From CASPLG01 sp965120375 (GTDB lineage Bacteria > Bacillota > Clostridia > Oscillospirales > Acutalibacteraceae): a stretch of DNA of 51,722 nucleotides. Every line of letters begins with the position of its first letter. The first letter of the stretch is position 1. Both the position numbers and the translations under genes were made by a program. Below, piece by piece: positions 33,306 through 42,213 of the stretch. The stretch spans positions 1-51,722 of the forward strand of contig CBCPMW010000004.1 in assembly GCA_965120375.1 (NCBI GenBank). The letters are read 5' to 3'. Under the pieces are notes generated by a model that was not told where the DNA came from, did no database searches, and was given only the letters and a program-made list of their open reading frames with translations.

Positions 33306-33471
33306 TAGAAATTTTAAACCGTTGAAAGTAAATGGATAAATTTTTAGTTTTGCAAGAAAACCTCAAGTTGTTTATGCAACTACTTTTTAAAAGCTCAAAG
33401 CATTTTTATTTCAGCTTATTTTTTGTAGCTTGGTTATGTAGATTTAGGGAAGTGATTTTGGAGAGAGCTTC

Positions 33472-33500
33472 TTGACAAGTTTGACGTTAACTAATAACAT
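33472..33500 (+). promoter_or_regulatory. Promoter of acpP
   Basis: TTGACA (33472-33477), 17 bases, TAACAT (33495-33500). The start codon is about 55 bases further on. Confidence 0.6.
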
Positions 33501-33554
33501 ACTAAATTATAAAGCAATGGTACATAAGTTTTTTAAAAAGAAGGGAACAAAAAG

Positions 33555-33788
33555 ATGATATTTGAGAAATTGAAAGCGTTGCTTAGCCACAAATTTGAGG
33601 TAGAGGAATCTGTTATAAGCCCTGACACTCGACTAATAGAGGATCTAGGAGCTGATTCTTTAGATGTTGTTGATTTAGTTGAAGCTGTGCAAGATGAATT
33701 CGAAGTTGAGGTAAAAGATGAGGATATAGAAGGTATAAAAACTGTGAAGGATATGATGGTTTGCATTTCTAATTTACTTGAGGCGTAG
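33555..33788 (+). CDS. acpP: Acyl carrier protein
   Basis: A 77-residue acidic four-helix protein that carries acyl chains in fatty acid synthesis. The phosphopantetheine serine lies in LGADSLDVVDLVEAVQDEF (residues 34-52; Ser36 or 37). Length and sequence are typical. AAAAGAAGGGA precedes the ATG. It is alone here, without fab genes or rnc. Confidence 0.97.
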   Translation: MIFEKLKALLSHKFEVEESVISPDTRLIEDLGADSLDVVDLVEAVQDEFEVEVKDEDIEGIKTVKDMMVCISNLLEA

Positions 33789-33928
33789 GTTTTGTACAAA
33801 TTTTGTGAGTTGAGCCTGATAAAAACTTTCGAATATAGGATAGTTTTTTACAGGGAGTAGAGTTTTTAGTAAATTTTCAGAGTTTTTGCACTTTCATGTA
33901 GAGAAATTTTATTTGAGGAGGGAAAAAT

Positions 33929-35263
33929 TTGGCGTTTGAAGGGTTGACTGACAAGCTTACAAGTATCTTCAAAAAACTCAGATCTAAAGGGAAACTTGAT
34001 GAATCAGACGTTAAATCGGCAATGCGGGAAGTGAGACTTGCTCTTTTAGAAGCTGATGTAAACTATAAAATTGCTAAAGAGTTTACGAATTCCGTTTCGG
34101 ACAGGGCTATTGGGCAAGAGGTGATGGAAAGTTTAACTCCTGGACAGATGGTTGTAAAAATAGTTAACGAAGAGCTTGTAAAATTAATGGGAAGCGAGGA
34201 AAGCAAACTTATAAAATCGTCTCGTTTGCCAAGTGTTGTTATGCTTTGTGGTTTACAAGGATCAGGTAAAACTACTCATGCAGCTAAGCTTGCAAACATG
34301 CTAAAAAAACGAGGATCTAGTCCGATGCTTGTAGCTTGTGATATATATAGACCGGCGGCAATAGACCAACTTCGAGTTCTTGCGTCAAAAATAGGGGTTG
34401 ATATTTTTGAGTTGGGAGAAACAAATCCTGTAGAAATAGCTGAAAAGGCAATTGCAAAAGCTAAAGATTATGGGCACGATTTTGTAATCTTAGATACAGC
34501 CGGAAGACTACACGTTGATGACTATTTAATGAAAGAGCTAGAAAGTATAAAAGGAAAAGTTTCTCCGTCGGAGATTTTACTTGCAGTCGACGCTATGACT
34601 GGACAAGATGCGGTAAATGTCGCAGAAATTTTTAATTCTAGATTGGAAATTACTGGAGTAATACTAACAAAGCTCGATGGAGATAGTCGAGGGGGCGCGG
34701 CTTTATCTGTAAAAGCAGTGACTGGGAAACCAATTAAGTTCGTTGGAACGGGTGAAAAGGTGGAAGATATCGAAATTTTTCACCCCGACAGAATGGCATC
34801 TAGAATTTTAGGTATGGGAGATATACTCAGTCTTATTGAAGAAGCTGAATCTAAACTTGATATGAAAAACGCAGCAAAAATGGCACAAAAACTTGAAAAT
34901 AATAGTTTTGATTTAGAAGATTTTGCTGATCAGATTGCCCAAATTAAGAAAATGGGACCAATAAAATCTATATTATCTAAGCTCCCTGGGATAGGGGCTA
35001 AAATAGAGGGGATGGATTTTGATGACAAAGTTCTAGATAGAAATTATGCGATGATAATGGCCATGACTCCGGCGGAAAGAAGAAAACCTGAGATGATTAA
35101 TCCGTCGAGAAAGAACAGAATAGCTAAAGGTAGCGGGACGAAAGTGGCTGATGTGAACAAACTCATTAGAGGTTTTGAACAAATTCAGAAGACTATGAAG
35201 CACTTTAAAGGGATGAAAAATAAAAAATTTCTTTTTAACAGATTTAAAGGGTTTATTAAGTAG
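33929..35263 (+). CDS. ffh: Signal recognition particle protein Ffh (SRP54)
   Basis: A 444-residue GTPase that targets membrane proteins with SRP RNA. N domain first, then the G domain with GLQGSGKTTHAAKLA, VACDIYRPAAIDQL, LDTAGRLHVD and TKLDGDSRGGAALS, and the M domain with the methionine-rich, basic C-terminus. The start is TTG, behind GAGGAGGG. ylxM, often just upstream, is missing. The rpsP group follows 56 bases downstream but has its own extended -10. Confidence 0.96.
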   Translation: MAFEGLTDKLTSIFKKLRSKGKLDESDVKSAMREVRLALLEADVNYKIAKEFTNSVSDRAIGQEVMESLTPGQMVVKIVNEELVKLMGSEESKLIKSSRLPSVVMLCGLQGSGKTTHAAKLANMLKKRGSSPMLVACDIYRPAAIDQLRVLASKIGVDIFELGETNPVEIAEKAIAKAKDYGHDFVILDTAGRLHVDDYLMKELESIKGKVSPSEILLAVDAMTGQDAVNVAEIFNSRLEITGVILTKLDGDSRGGAALSVKAVTGKPIKFVGTGEKVEDIEIFHPDRMASRILGMGDILSLIEEAESKLDMKNAAKMAQKLENNSFDLEDFADQIAQIKKMGPIKSILSKLPGIGAKIEGMDFDDKVLDRNYAMIMAMTPAERRKPEMINPSRKNRIAKGSGTKVADVNKLIRGFEQIQKTMKHFKGMKNKKFLFNRFKGFIK

Positions 35264-35280
35264 AATTTTTTTGAAACATG

Positions 35281-35289
35281 TGTTATAAT
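35281..35289 (+). promoter_or_regulatory. Extended -10 promoter of the rpsP operon
   Basis: TGtTATAAT, an extended -10 just after the ffh stop. No good -35 was seen. Confidence 0.5.
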
Positions 35290-35319
35290 GGTAGAAAATA
35301 TTTTTGGAGTGGTTATAGA

Positions 35320-35571
35320 ATGGCAGTAAAAATAAAGCTCCGTAGGATGGGAGCCAAGAAGAAACCGTTTTACAGAATAGTGGTGGCTGATGCAAGAAGC
35401 CCGAGGGATGGGAAGTTTATAGAGGAAATAGGGTACTATAACCCTTTGAAGGATCCAGTTGAAATAAAAATTGACAATGAGAAAGTTTTGAAATGGAAGG
35501 CAAATGGAGCGCAACCGACAAATAAGGTCAGGGCGCTTATCAGCAAAAGTTTAGCAAATGAATCTAAGTAA
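35320..35571 (+). CDS. rpsP: 30S ribosomal protein S16
   Basis: An 83-residue ribosomal protein. The start MAVKIKLRRMGAKKKPFYRI and the PRDGKFIEEIGYYNP block match the family exactly. GGAGTGG precedes ATG 35320. An upstream in-frame extension from 35278 would be odd and includes the promoter. It leads rpsP-khpA-rimM-trmD. Confidence 0.97.
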   Translation: MAVKIKLRRMGAKKKPFYRIVVADARSPRDGKFIEEIGYYNPLKDPVEIKIDNEKVLKWKANGAQPTNKVRALISKSLANESK

Positions 35572-35585
35572 AGAGGGTGTATTTT

Positions 35586-35819
35586 GTGGAAGATCTGTTG
35601 GTTGTTATTGCGAAGGCGTTGGTTGATAATCCGGACAAGGTTAAGGTTGAAGTAGATGATACTGCACAAGACGGTTTGATTGTTTATCGTCTTATTGTGG
35701 ACGAATCTGATATGGGAAGAGTTATAGGTAAACAAGGCCGCATAGCCAAGGCGATACGTCAGATTCTCAGGTCAGCTGCAATGAAGAGGAATTTGAAGGT
35801 AGCAGTTGAGATTGGGTAG
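35586..35819 (+). CDS. khpA: KhpA, KH-domain RNA-binding protein
   Basis: A 77-residue single KH-domain protein. The KH signature is VIGKQGRIAKAIRQIL with the GKQG loop. Family start: EDLLVVIAKALVDNPDKV. I choose GTG 35586, with AGAGGGTG upstream; GTG 35577 lies on that site. KhpA pairs with KhpB (Jag) as an RNA chaperone and is usually between rpsP and rimM, as here. Confidence 0.94.
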   Translation: MEDLLVVIAKALVDNPDKVKVEVDDTAQDGLIVYRLIVDESDMGRVIGKQGRIAKAIRQILRSAAMKRNLKVAVEIG

Positions 35820-35826
35820 AGGATGT

Positions 35827-36354
35827 TTGGAGTTCAGCGTAGGACTGGGAAGGTTTCTAAAGGTCGGCAAAATAGTGGGGACTAGAGGAATACGTGGCGA
35901 ATTGAAAGTCAAGCCTTTTTGCGATAGTCCTCACGATTTTTGTGAAATAGAAAAAGTTTATTTTGGAGATATGTCTAGTCTAAACATGCTCAGCAGAAGA
36001 GTTTTTAAGGGTTTGGTCCTAATTAGGTTAGATGGAATCGACAGTGTAGACAGTGCTGGGAAATTTGTGGGTAGAGATCTTTTTGCCTCCAAAGATAGTA
36101 TACTTTTGCCGGAAGGTAGGTATTTCATAGAAGATATAATAGGAATGGATGTCATAGACGCCAAAGATGGGACCTTTTACGGAAAGATAATTAATATTTT
36201 GCAAAATGGTGCTCATGATGTTTATATTGTGAAAAAGGATGATTCTAGGGAGTGCTTTTTGCCGGCGGTGAAGGAAATGGTAAAAAAAATAGATATAGAT
36301 AGAAGAGTTATAGTTGTGGACCCGATCAAGGGGATATTTGATGATGAATTTTAG
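35827..36354 (+). CDS. rimM: Ribosome maturation factor RimM
   Basis: About 175 residues. N-terminal VGKIVGTRGIRGELKVKPF is diagnostic; the PRC-barrel follows (DIIGMDVIDAKDGTFYGKI and DVYIVKKDDSRECFLPAV). RimM helps assemble the 30S head with S19. I propose TTG 35827, five bases after AGAGG; longer frames from 35806 are possible. It ends inside the trmD start region, overlapping it by 14 bases. Confidence 0.93.
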   Translation: MEFSVGLGRFLKVGKIVGTRGIRGELKVKPFCDSPHDFCEIEKVYFGDMSSLNMLSRRVFKGLVLIRLDGIDSVDSAGKFVGRDLFASKDSILLPEGRYFIEDIIGMDVIDAKDGTFYGKIINILQNGAHDVYIVKKDDSRECFLPAVKEMVKKIDIDRRVIVVDPIKGIFDDEF

Positions 36355-37021
36355 TGTACTGACTCTTTTTCCAAATGTTATAGAAGAGGTGTGCTCGACG
36401 AGCATAATTGGGAGAAGTCAAAAAAAGGGAATAGTAAACATAAATTGTTATGATATTAGGCAGTATTCAGATAATAAGCATAAAAAAGTAGATGATACTC
36501 CTTATGGGGGCGGCAGAGGTATGGTTATGTCTGCTGAGCCAATAGCGAGATGTTTTGAGGATATTTGTTTAAAAAATAGGAAACCGTTTTTCATATATAT
36601 GTCGCCGGTTGGGAAGAAATTTGACCAGAAAATGGCACTTAGGTTGTCTCACTGTTCAGATATAGCGATTCTTTGTGGGCACTATGAGGGCGTTGACGAA
36701 CGTGTTTTAGATTTGTTTGTAGACGAAAGGATTTCTATCGGGGATTATGTTTTGACTGGTGGAGAGCTGCCGGCTTTGGTTTTGATTGATGCAGTATGTC
36801 GCCTAATCCCTGGGGTGCTTGCTGATTCTGAATGTTTTGAAAAGGAAAGCTATTTTGATAGTTTGCTGGAGCATCCGCATTATACTAAACCAGCTGTTTG
36901 GAGAGGAGTTTCTGTGCCGGATGTTTTGCTGTCAGGGAATCATGATGAAATTGACAAATGGCGATCTGAAAATTCTTTTTTGCAGACAGTTAGGTATAGG
37001 CCTGATTTAATTGAGAATTAA
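36341..37021 (+). CDS. trmD: tRNA (guanine-N1)-methyltransferase TrmD
   Basis: A 226-residue SPOUT methyltransferase making m1G37. The knot shows SVLTLFPNVI, DDTPYGGGRGMVM, CGHYEGVDERV and the SIGDYVLTGGELPALVLIDAV block. Two tandem ATGs (36341 and 36344) follow AAGGGG, and either may be used. rplS, usually next, is not here; an HPr-like gene follows instead. Confidence 0.96.
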   Translation: MMNFSVLTLFPNVIEEVCSTSIIGRSQKKGIVNINCYDIRQYSDNKHKKVDDTPYGGGRGMVMSAEPIARCFEDICLKNRKPFFIYMSPVGKKFDQKMALRLSHCSDIAILCGHYEGVDERVLDLFVDERISIGDYVLTGGELPALVLIDAVCRLIPGVLADSECFEKESYFDSLLEHPHYTKPAVWRGVSVPDVLLSGNHDEIDKWRSENSFLQTVRYRPDLIEN

Positions 37022-37062
37022 TATAATTTAAAATTTGGAAGTAAAATAAAAATAGATTTTTG

Positions 37063-37090
37063 TTGACTAAATACAGAAATATGTTATAAT
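37063..37090 (+). promoter_or_regulatory. Promoter of the HPr-like gene
   Basis: TTGACT (37063-37068), 16 bases, TATAAT (37085-37090), 67 bases before the start. Confidence 0.6.
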
Positions 37091-37156
37091 ATTCATTATT
37101 ATATGGTCTTTGTTATAGAGGCTACTGTCTACAGAATTAAGTGAGGAGAGGATTTT

Positions 37157-37495
37157 ATGTACTCAAAAGAGGTAGTTGTGTTGAATAACGTCGGTTTGCA
37201 CGCTCGCCCTGCAACCTTTTTTATTCAATACGCTATTAAATACGAGGGTGTTTCGATATGGATAGAAAAAGAAGGCAAACGTGTTAATGCTAAAAGTCTT
37301 CTAGGTATACTGTCGTTGGGTGTAGTCGGTGGCTCTAAGATAAAGATAATAGCGGATAGACGGCTGGATAAAAACGAGGTCGACGAGGTTGAAAGAGAAG
37401 CTGTTGAATCTTTGGTGTCGTTGGTTGAGTCTGGTTTTACTAATGTTGAAGGGCTTAGAGGTAATACGACTGATGATGTGGAGCAGTTGAGTTAA
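37157..37495 (+). CDS. HPr-family phosphocarrier protein, C-terminally extended
   Basis: A 112-residue HPr-like protein. The phosphorylation site is VGLHARPATFF (His15 equivalent), and KSLLGILSLGV holds the regulatory serine equivalent to Ser46. HPr is normally 85-90 residues; this one has about 20 extra C-terminal residues (NVEGLRGNTTDDVEQLS). No enzyme I, permease or HPr kinase gene is in the window, so it could serve the PTS or be a regulatory HPr as in Crh. GAGGAGAGG precedes the ATG. The HPr fold is sure; the role is not. Confidence 0.85.
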   Translation: MYSKEVVVLNNVGLHARPATFFIQYAIKYEGVSIWIEKEGKRVNAKSLLGILSLGVVGGSKIKIIADRRLDKNEVDEVEREAVESLVSLVESGFTNVEGLRGNTTDDVEQLS

Positions 37496-37583
37496 AATAA
37501 TTTGACTAGATTTTTGTGCAGTTACAATTGTTTTTGTACCGTGAATGATGCGGTACTTTGTTTTATTTTGGGGTGTATTTTCT

Positions 37584-39410
37584 ATGTATAAAGACGAAAA
37601 AATAAAAGAATTAAAGGAAAAATCAAATAATTTACCTGAATATCCTGGAGTCTATATTATGAAAAATGCACATAACGACGTGATCTATGTCGGAAAGGCT
37701 AAAAATTTAAAGAATAGAGTCAGTCAATATTTTAATTTTAGAAGTAATCATACTGAAAAAGTTAAAAATATGGTTAAAAATATACAAGATTTTAATTATA
37801 TAATTACTGATAGTGAGTATGAAGCATTGCTATTAGAGTGTAATTTAATAAAAAATATGCTTCCTAAGTATAATATTTTATTGAAAGATGATAAAGGATA
37901 TAAATATATAGAAATTACTGATGAAAAGTGGCCAAGAATAAACATTACTTATGAAAAAGATCACAAAAATTATAAATATATTGGACCATTTTTGAATTTT
38001 TGGCAGGCAAAAGAAGCAGTAGATCAGGCTGTAAAAATTTTTAAATTGCCAACATGTAGAAGAAATTTTGAGAAAAAGAGCAAGCCTTGCCTAAATTACT
38101 ATATAAAGCAGTGTTCGGCTCCTTGTGCAGGTAAAATTTTGATTAAAGAATATTTAATAGATGTGAAAAATGCAGAAAATTTTTTGGAAAAAGGTAGTGA
38201 AAATAGCCTGAAGGATTTAACAAAAGAAATGGAGTTAGCATCGGACAACCTTGATTTTGAAAGAGCAGCAAAAATAAGAGATAAAATAAGGTCTATAAAT
38301 TATATAAAAAATAAACAAAAAATTTTCCTAAATAAGGATGTAAATTGCGATTTTATAGGCTTTGTGAATGACGAAAGTGTATTAGCAATGAATGTTTTAA
38401 AGTTCGATAAAGGAAATTTGTATGATTCAGAAAATTTCATAGTGGATTTGACTAACAACATTTATGAATTAAAGTCAGAAATGATACAAAGTTATTATTT
38501 GTTAAGAGAGAGACCATTATGTAAAATTTTTATAGATGACAAAATAGAAAATTTGAATAATATATCTAGATGGTTATCAAAAAAATTTATGAAAAATGTC
38601 CAAATACAAATTTTAAATTCTGGAGAAAAGTTAAAAATTATTAAAATGTGCAAGAAAAATGCAACTGAATATTTAAATAAATTAAAATATAAAATTAAAA
38701 ATAGTATCATATTGGAACTGAAAAATTTTTTGTCGCTAAAAAATATTCCACAATATATCGAGGCTTATGATATATCGAATATACAAGGCAAACAAAATGT
38801 TGGAGGAATGGTGGTGTTTAAAGATGGAAAACCAGTAAAAAAATTATATAAGAAATTCACAATAAAAACAATAAATTACCAGAATGATTATGCATCAATG
38901 ATAGAAATTATTAAAAGAAGATTTAATAGGTACAGTTTGGATAAAAGCAAAAAAGGATATGGTTTTAATAAAAAACCAGACCTTATTTTGATTGATGGTG
39001 GAATCGAACACACAAAGCAAGTCAAAAGCTGTATTATTAATATGGGCTATGAAATACCGGTTTTTGGCATGATAAAGGATAGTAAGCACAAAACTAGAGC
39101 GCTTACGGATGATTTAAAAGAAATAAATATAAAATCTGCAAAGAGTATATTTAATTTTATCACTAATATACAAGACGAGGTGCACAGATTTACCCTAAAC
39201 TACCACAAAAGTAAGAGAGAAAAAAGATTAAAATCATCAAATCTGCTACGAATAAAAGGAATTGGAGAAAAAAGATACAAATCAATAATGACAAGATTCA
39301 AAAATATAGACAGAATATCAAATGCAACTGTAAAAGAACTGATGACAATACCTGGAATAACATCAAACATAGCTAAATCTATAGTAGAATATTTTAAAAA
39401 TTCTAGGTAA
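37584..39410 (+). CDS. uvrC: Excinuclease ABC subunit C
   Basis: A 608-residue nuclease making both cuts in nucleotide excision repair. The GIY-YIG domain opens the protein (PGVYIMKN, VIYVGKAKNLKNRVSQYF), then the Cys-rich segment (LPTCRR, SKPCLNYYIKQCSAPC), a UVR helix pair (LDFERAAKIRDKI), the RNase H-like endonuclease domain (AYDISNIQGKQNVGGMVVF, LILIDGG) and tandem helix-hairpin-helix motifs at the end. ATG 37584 gives the family length. Codon use is extremely AT-rich (many AAA, ATA, TTT, AAT), more than in the flanking genes. Confidence 0.95.
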   Translation: MYKDEKIKELKEKSNNLPEYPGVYIMKNAHNDVIYVGKAKNLKNRVSQYFNFRSNHTEKVKNMVKNIQDFNYIITDSEYEALLLECNLIKNMLPKYNILLKDDKGYKYIEITDEKWPRINITYEKDHKNYKYIGPFLNFWQAKEAVDQAVKIFKLPTCRRNFEKKSKPCLNYYIKQCSAPCAGKILIKEYLIDVKNAENFLEKGSENSLKDLTKEMELASDNLDFERAAKIRDKIRSINYIKNKQKIFLNKDVNCDFIGFVNDESVLAMNVLKFDKGNLYDSENFIVDLTNNIYELKSEMIQSYYLLRERPLCKIFIDDKIENLNNISRWLSKKFMKNVQIQILNSGEKLKIIKMCKKNATEYLNKLKYKIKNSIILELKNFLSLKNIPQYIEAYDISNIQGKQNVGGMVVFKDGKPVKKLYKKFTIKTINYQNDYASMIEIIKRRFNRYSLDKSKKGYGFNKKPDLILIDGGIEHTKQVKSCIINMGYEIPVFGMIKDSKHKTRALTDDLKEINIKSAKSIFNFITNIQDEVHRFTLNYHKSKREKRLKSSNLLRIKGIGEKRYKSIMTRFKNIDRISNATVKELMTIPGITSNIAKSIVEYFKNSR

Positions 39411-39412
39411 AA

Positions 39413-40084
39413 TCACCATTTATCTACTAAATTACCATCATTTTTTAACATTGTGTTATTTGGAACCACACCTCTAGCCATAGCAGTTGGATAAATAGTT
39501 ACATTTTTACCTAATATAGTCCCTGGATTTAGTACGGCATTACATCCAATTTCACAAAAATCACCAACTATAGATCCGAATTTGCGTAAATTTGTTTCTA
39601 TTACCAAATCCCTAAATTTAACATTTATACTCTTTTTGTCAGATCTGACATTCGAAAGAATCGCGCCGGCACCTAAGTGAGATTTATAACCCAGAATTGA
39701 GTCACCGACATAATTGAAATGTGGAACTTGCACATTATTAAATATTATAGAATTTTTAAGTTCACATGAATTACCAATTATACAATTTCTACCAATAATA
39801 ACATTACCACGTATAAAGGCATTGTGACGAATTTCAGAAAAATCCTGGACAATTGTTGGACCGGAAATAGAAGCAGATGGAGAAATTTCACAACTTTTTG
39901 AAACAAAGACACCAGGTTTAATCTCCACATAATCACTTTTATCTAAAAACCTAGAAAATTCACATATAAAACTATTAATTTTTGTCAAAGCTTGCCAAGG
40001 ATATTCTATCTGTTGAAATAAATCCTTTGTAATACTTTGAGATAAATCAAGTAAGTCGTTTAAAATTATATTACTTTTATACAA
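39413..40084 (-). CDS. Left-handed beta-helix nucleotidyl/acyltransferase-like protein
   Basis: A 223-residue protein with a short helical N-terminus and then hexapeptide repeats ([IV]-G-x4 type) from about residue 58 to the end: ASISGPTIVQDFSEIRHNAF, VIIGRNCIIGNSCELKNS, YVGDSILGYKSHLGAGAILS and IGCNAVLNPGTILGKNVTIY. This resembles the acetyltransferase half of GlmU and stand-alone UDP-GlcNAc diphosphorylase-like proteins of Clostridia. The pyrophosphorylase half is missing. It probably acts on a nucleotide sugar, but the substrate is open. It converges with uvrC, two bases apart, and lies 24 bases downstream of the kinase gene. Confidence 0.8.
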   Translation of the reverse strand: MYKSNIILNDLLDLSQSITKDLFQQIEYPWQALTKINSFICEFSRFLDKSDYVEIKPGVFVSKSCEISPSASISGPTIVQDFSEIRHNAFIRGNVIIGRNCIIGNSCELKNSIIFNNVQVPHFNYVGDSILGYKSHLGAGAILSNVRSDKKSINVKFRDLVIETNLRKFGSIVGDFCEIGCNAVLNPGTILGKNVTIYPTAMARGVVPNNTMLKNDGNLVDKW

Positions 40085-40108
40085 AAATCATCACCTATAA
40101 AAATATTT

Positions 40109-40825
40109 TTACGACGAAACAGGGAAACAAACAATAAATTCACTACCTTGACCCACTTCACTGTTAATCTTTATAGTCCCACCGTACATAGTCACAATAT
40201 CCTTTACTATAGACAAACCTAAACCATTTCCGGGAATATTTGATGTGTTTTCTGTGCTTACCCTATAAAATCTATCGAATATTTTATTTATATGCTCAGG
40301 TTCTATACCTATTCCTGTATCTTTTACAGTTATTGTGACAAAATTTTTATCTAAAAACGCGTCTATAAATATCTTGCCGCCAGGAACATTGTATTTTATA
40401 GCATTACTTACCAGATTAGAAAACAGTTGTTGCAAGCGCGTGCTACAAGCCTTTATTTTTAGTTTCTTCCTAAGATTTACACGTAACTCTATCCGTTTAC
40501 TTTTCGCCAAAGGCGACAATGTCCTCAGTATTGTGTTTAATTCTTTCTCCACATTACAGTCCTGTAAAATTTTATCAGTTTTGTTATTTTCTATTTGCGA
40601 AAGCAAAAGCACGTTGTCTATCAAGTTTAAAAGGCGCTGGGCCTCAGCATCTATTATATCATAAAAATATTCTCTGGTTTTTTTATTCTTGCTGTCGTCT
40701 TTTTTAAGAAATTCAATAAATCCTATTATAGAAGTCAAAGGAGTTTTTAATTCATGAGTTATATTCGTGAAAAATTCATAGTTTTCCTTTGAAGAATTTG
40801 TCGTATTTTCTGAATCAGTAATCAT
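40109..40825 (-). CDS. Soluble sensor histidine kinase
   Basis: About 238 residues, with no membrane helix or sensor domain. The H box is FFTNITHELKTPLTSIIGF (the phospho-His), the N box LVSNAIKYN, G1 VKDTGIGI and G2 PGNGLGLSIVKDIV. It therefore resembles the catalytic core of PhoR/WalK-type kinases alone. I favour ATG 40825, behind AGGGAG; a start at 40867 is also possible but lies just after a hairpin. The response regulator gene precedes it, and they should form a pair. Input must come from a partner protein or a cytoplasmic signal. Confidence 0.87.
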   Translation of the reverse strand: MITDSENTTNSSKENYEFFTNITHELKTPLTSIIGFIEFLKKDDSKNKKTREYFYDIIDAEAQRLLNLIDNVLLLSQIENNKTDKILQDCNVEKELNTILRTLSPLAKSKRIELRVNLRKKLKIKACSTRLQQLFSNLVSNAIKYNVPGGKIFIDAFLDKNFVTITVKDTGIGIEPEHINKIFDRFYRVSTENTSNIPGNGLGLSIVKDIVTMYGGTIKINSEVGQGSEFIVCFPVSS

Positions 40826-40869
40826 GTTTTGCAACTCCCTATGTAATTTTTTATTAAACATATACAAAA

Positions 40870-40903
40870 CCCCGAAGGCAAGCGAACACGCTCACCTGCC
40901 TTC
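40870..40903 (-). terminator. Hairpin between response regulator and kinase genes
   Basis: Minus strand: GAAGGCA (40897-40903) pairs with TGCCTTC (40874-40880), and inside it AGCG pairs with CGCT. GGGGTTTT follows. It could be a leaky terminator that lowers kinase expression relative to the regulator. Confidence 0.6.
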
Positions 40904-40913
40904 AGAGTAAATA

Positions 40914-41633
40914 CTAAAGTTCGTCCTCAGAAGCGAACCTGTAGCCCACGCCACGAACAGTTCGGATATATTTGGGCTTGTCCGCCTCATCTTCAATTTT
41001 TTGTCTCAGGTATCTTATGTGAACGTCGACAGTTCTAGCATCGCCGCAATACTCAACATCCCAAACTTTCTCCATAAGCTGACTTCTAGTCAAAACCCTG
41101 CTTTTACTGTTCATTAAAGTTGTGAGTAAATCAAATTCCTTCATAGTCAAATCCAGAAGGTTTCCTGACTTTGCTACAGTTCTTCTAGCTAAATTTACGG
41201 TTATATCTCCGCATGTTATAATGTCTTCCGAAGTTGATACATTTGAGTATTCTTTTCTCCTGATAACTGCTTTAACCCTAGCGCAAAGCTCTTTCAGACT
41301 GAACGGTTTGGTAATGTAGTCATCTGCTCCCATCTCTAAACCAAGAACACAGTCCACTTCCTCATTTCTAGCAGTAAGCAACAAAATAGGAACCGACTTC
41401 GTAGTTTTGTCCAATTTTAATCTACCGCATATAGTAAGTCCATCGAGCTGTGGCATCATCCAATCCAATACTATTGCATCAGGAGTCCTCTTTTGAATAG
41501 CCTTCAAAAGCTCTGCTCCACCAGAAAATTCCTGAGTTTGAAAACCATGGTCTCTAAGGGCCAAAGATGTTAATTTTCTTATATTGGGCTCATCGTCCGT
41601 AATATAAACCAATCCTGCTTCTGTTTCTGACAT
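40914..41633 (-). CDS. OmpR/PhoB-family response regulator
   Basis: About 239 residues. The receiver domain has the acidic pair in YITDDEPNIRK, the phospho-Asp in AIVLDWMMPQLDG, the Thr in LLLTAR and the Lys in YITKPFSLKEL. The winged-helix output domain ends with DVHIRYLRQKIED and YIRTVRGVGYRF. I choose ATG 41633, with AGGGGTGTG upstream, over ATG 41645. The target genes are unknown. The promoter candidate lies about 230 bases upstream, giving a long leader. Confidence 0.93.
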   Translation of the reverse strand: MSETEAGLVYITDDEPNIRKLTSLALRDHGFQTQEFSGGAELLKAIQKRTPDAIVLDWMMPQLDGLTICGRLKLDKTTKSVPILLLTARNEEVDCVLGLEMGADDYITKPFSLKELCARVKAVIRRKEYSNVSTSEDIITCGDITVNLARRTVAKSGNLLDLTMKEFDLLTTLMNSKSRVLTRSQLMEKVWDVEYCGDARTVDVHIRYLRQKIEDEADKPKYIRTVRGVGYRFASEDEL

Positions 41634-42213
41634 AATAATACACACCCCTAATATTTTTTCGTCTTCTCTACCTTCCTAACTTACGGGATAACTCAAGTCC
41701 CCTTAGTAATAACACCGTCGTCACAAAATTTAAATATTACCGACAGTGCGTGCAAAAATATTCTAAAATGGCGAATCACTCACAACCTTTCTTATGTATG
41801 ATTTCACCACACTATCAATGTAACACAACATACATTACCAACACCTACCCCACACTTTGTTAATACACATTATATTCATTTTTTACTTACTGAACAACCA
41901 AAATTTAAACCAAATTTTTATTTAATATGTCCAAAAAAGGAAAAAATAAACAAGTACAAACAAAGTTTACTATATCCAGATAAACATAAAATATTATAAT
42001 ACAAATAAAAAATAAATACAATACTTAAATTTAGTTATGAAAAAATATTTTTTTGTAATTTTTTTATGCAAACTTTTAAAATATTTGAACATATGCTGAC
42101 TTATTGCAAAATTATCTCGGTTACATTATTAATATTAGTAAGAAAACGTTTTTAACGATTTAAATATATTTAACTAAAATAGTGTTAAAATATAAATTAA
42201 TTTTTATATTAAT
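41634..42213 (-). other. Long leader and intergenic region before the response regulator
   Basis: The 580 bases contain no gene that I can support. From about 41740 to 41890 the minus strand is rich in G and T and poor in C, unlike its surroundings, and would be the untranslated leader. Beyond 41900 the region is extremely AT-rich up to the end of ychF. Confidence 0.5.
41869..41897 (-). promoter_or_regulatory. Candidate promoter of the response regulator gene
   Basis: Minus strand: TTGTTC (41892-41897), 17 bases, TATAAT (41869-41874). Confidence 0.5.

Noticed and set aside
41825..41875. Short leader peptide upstream of the response regulator
   Set aside because: A 14-codon minus-strand frame exists, but its start overlaps the proposed -10 box and it has no ribosome binding site.
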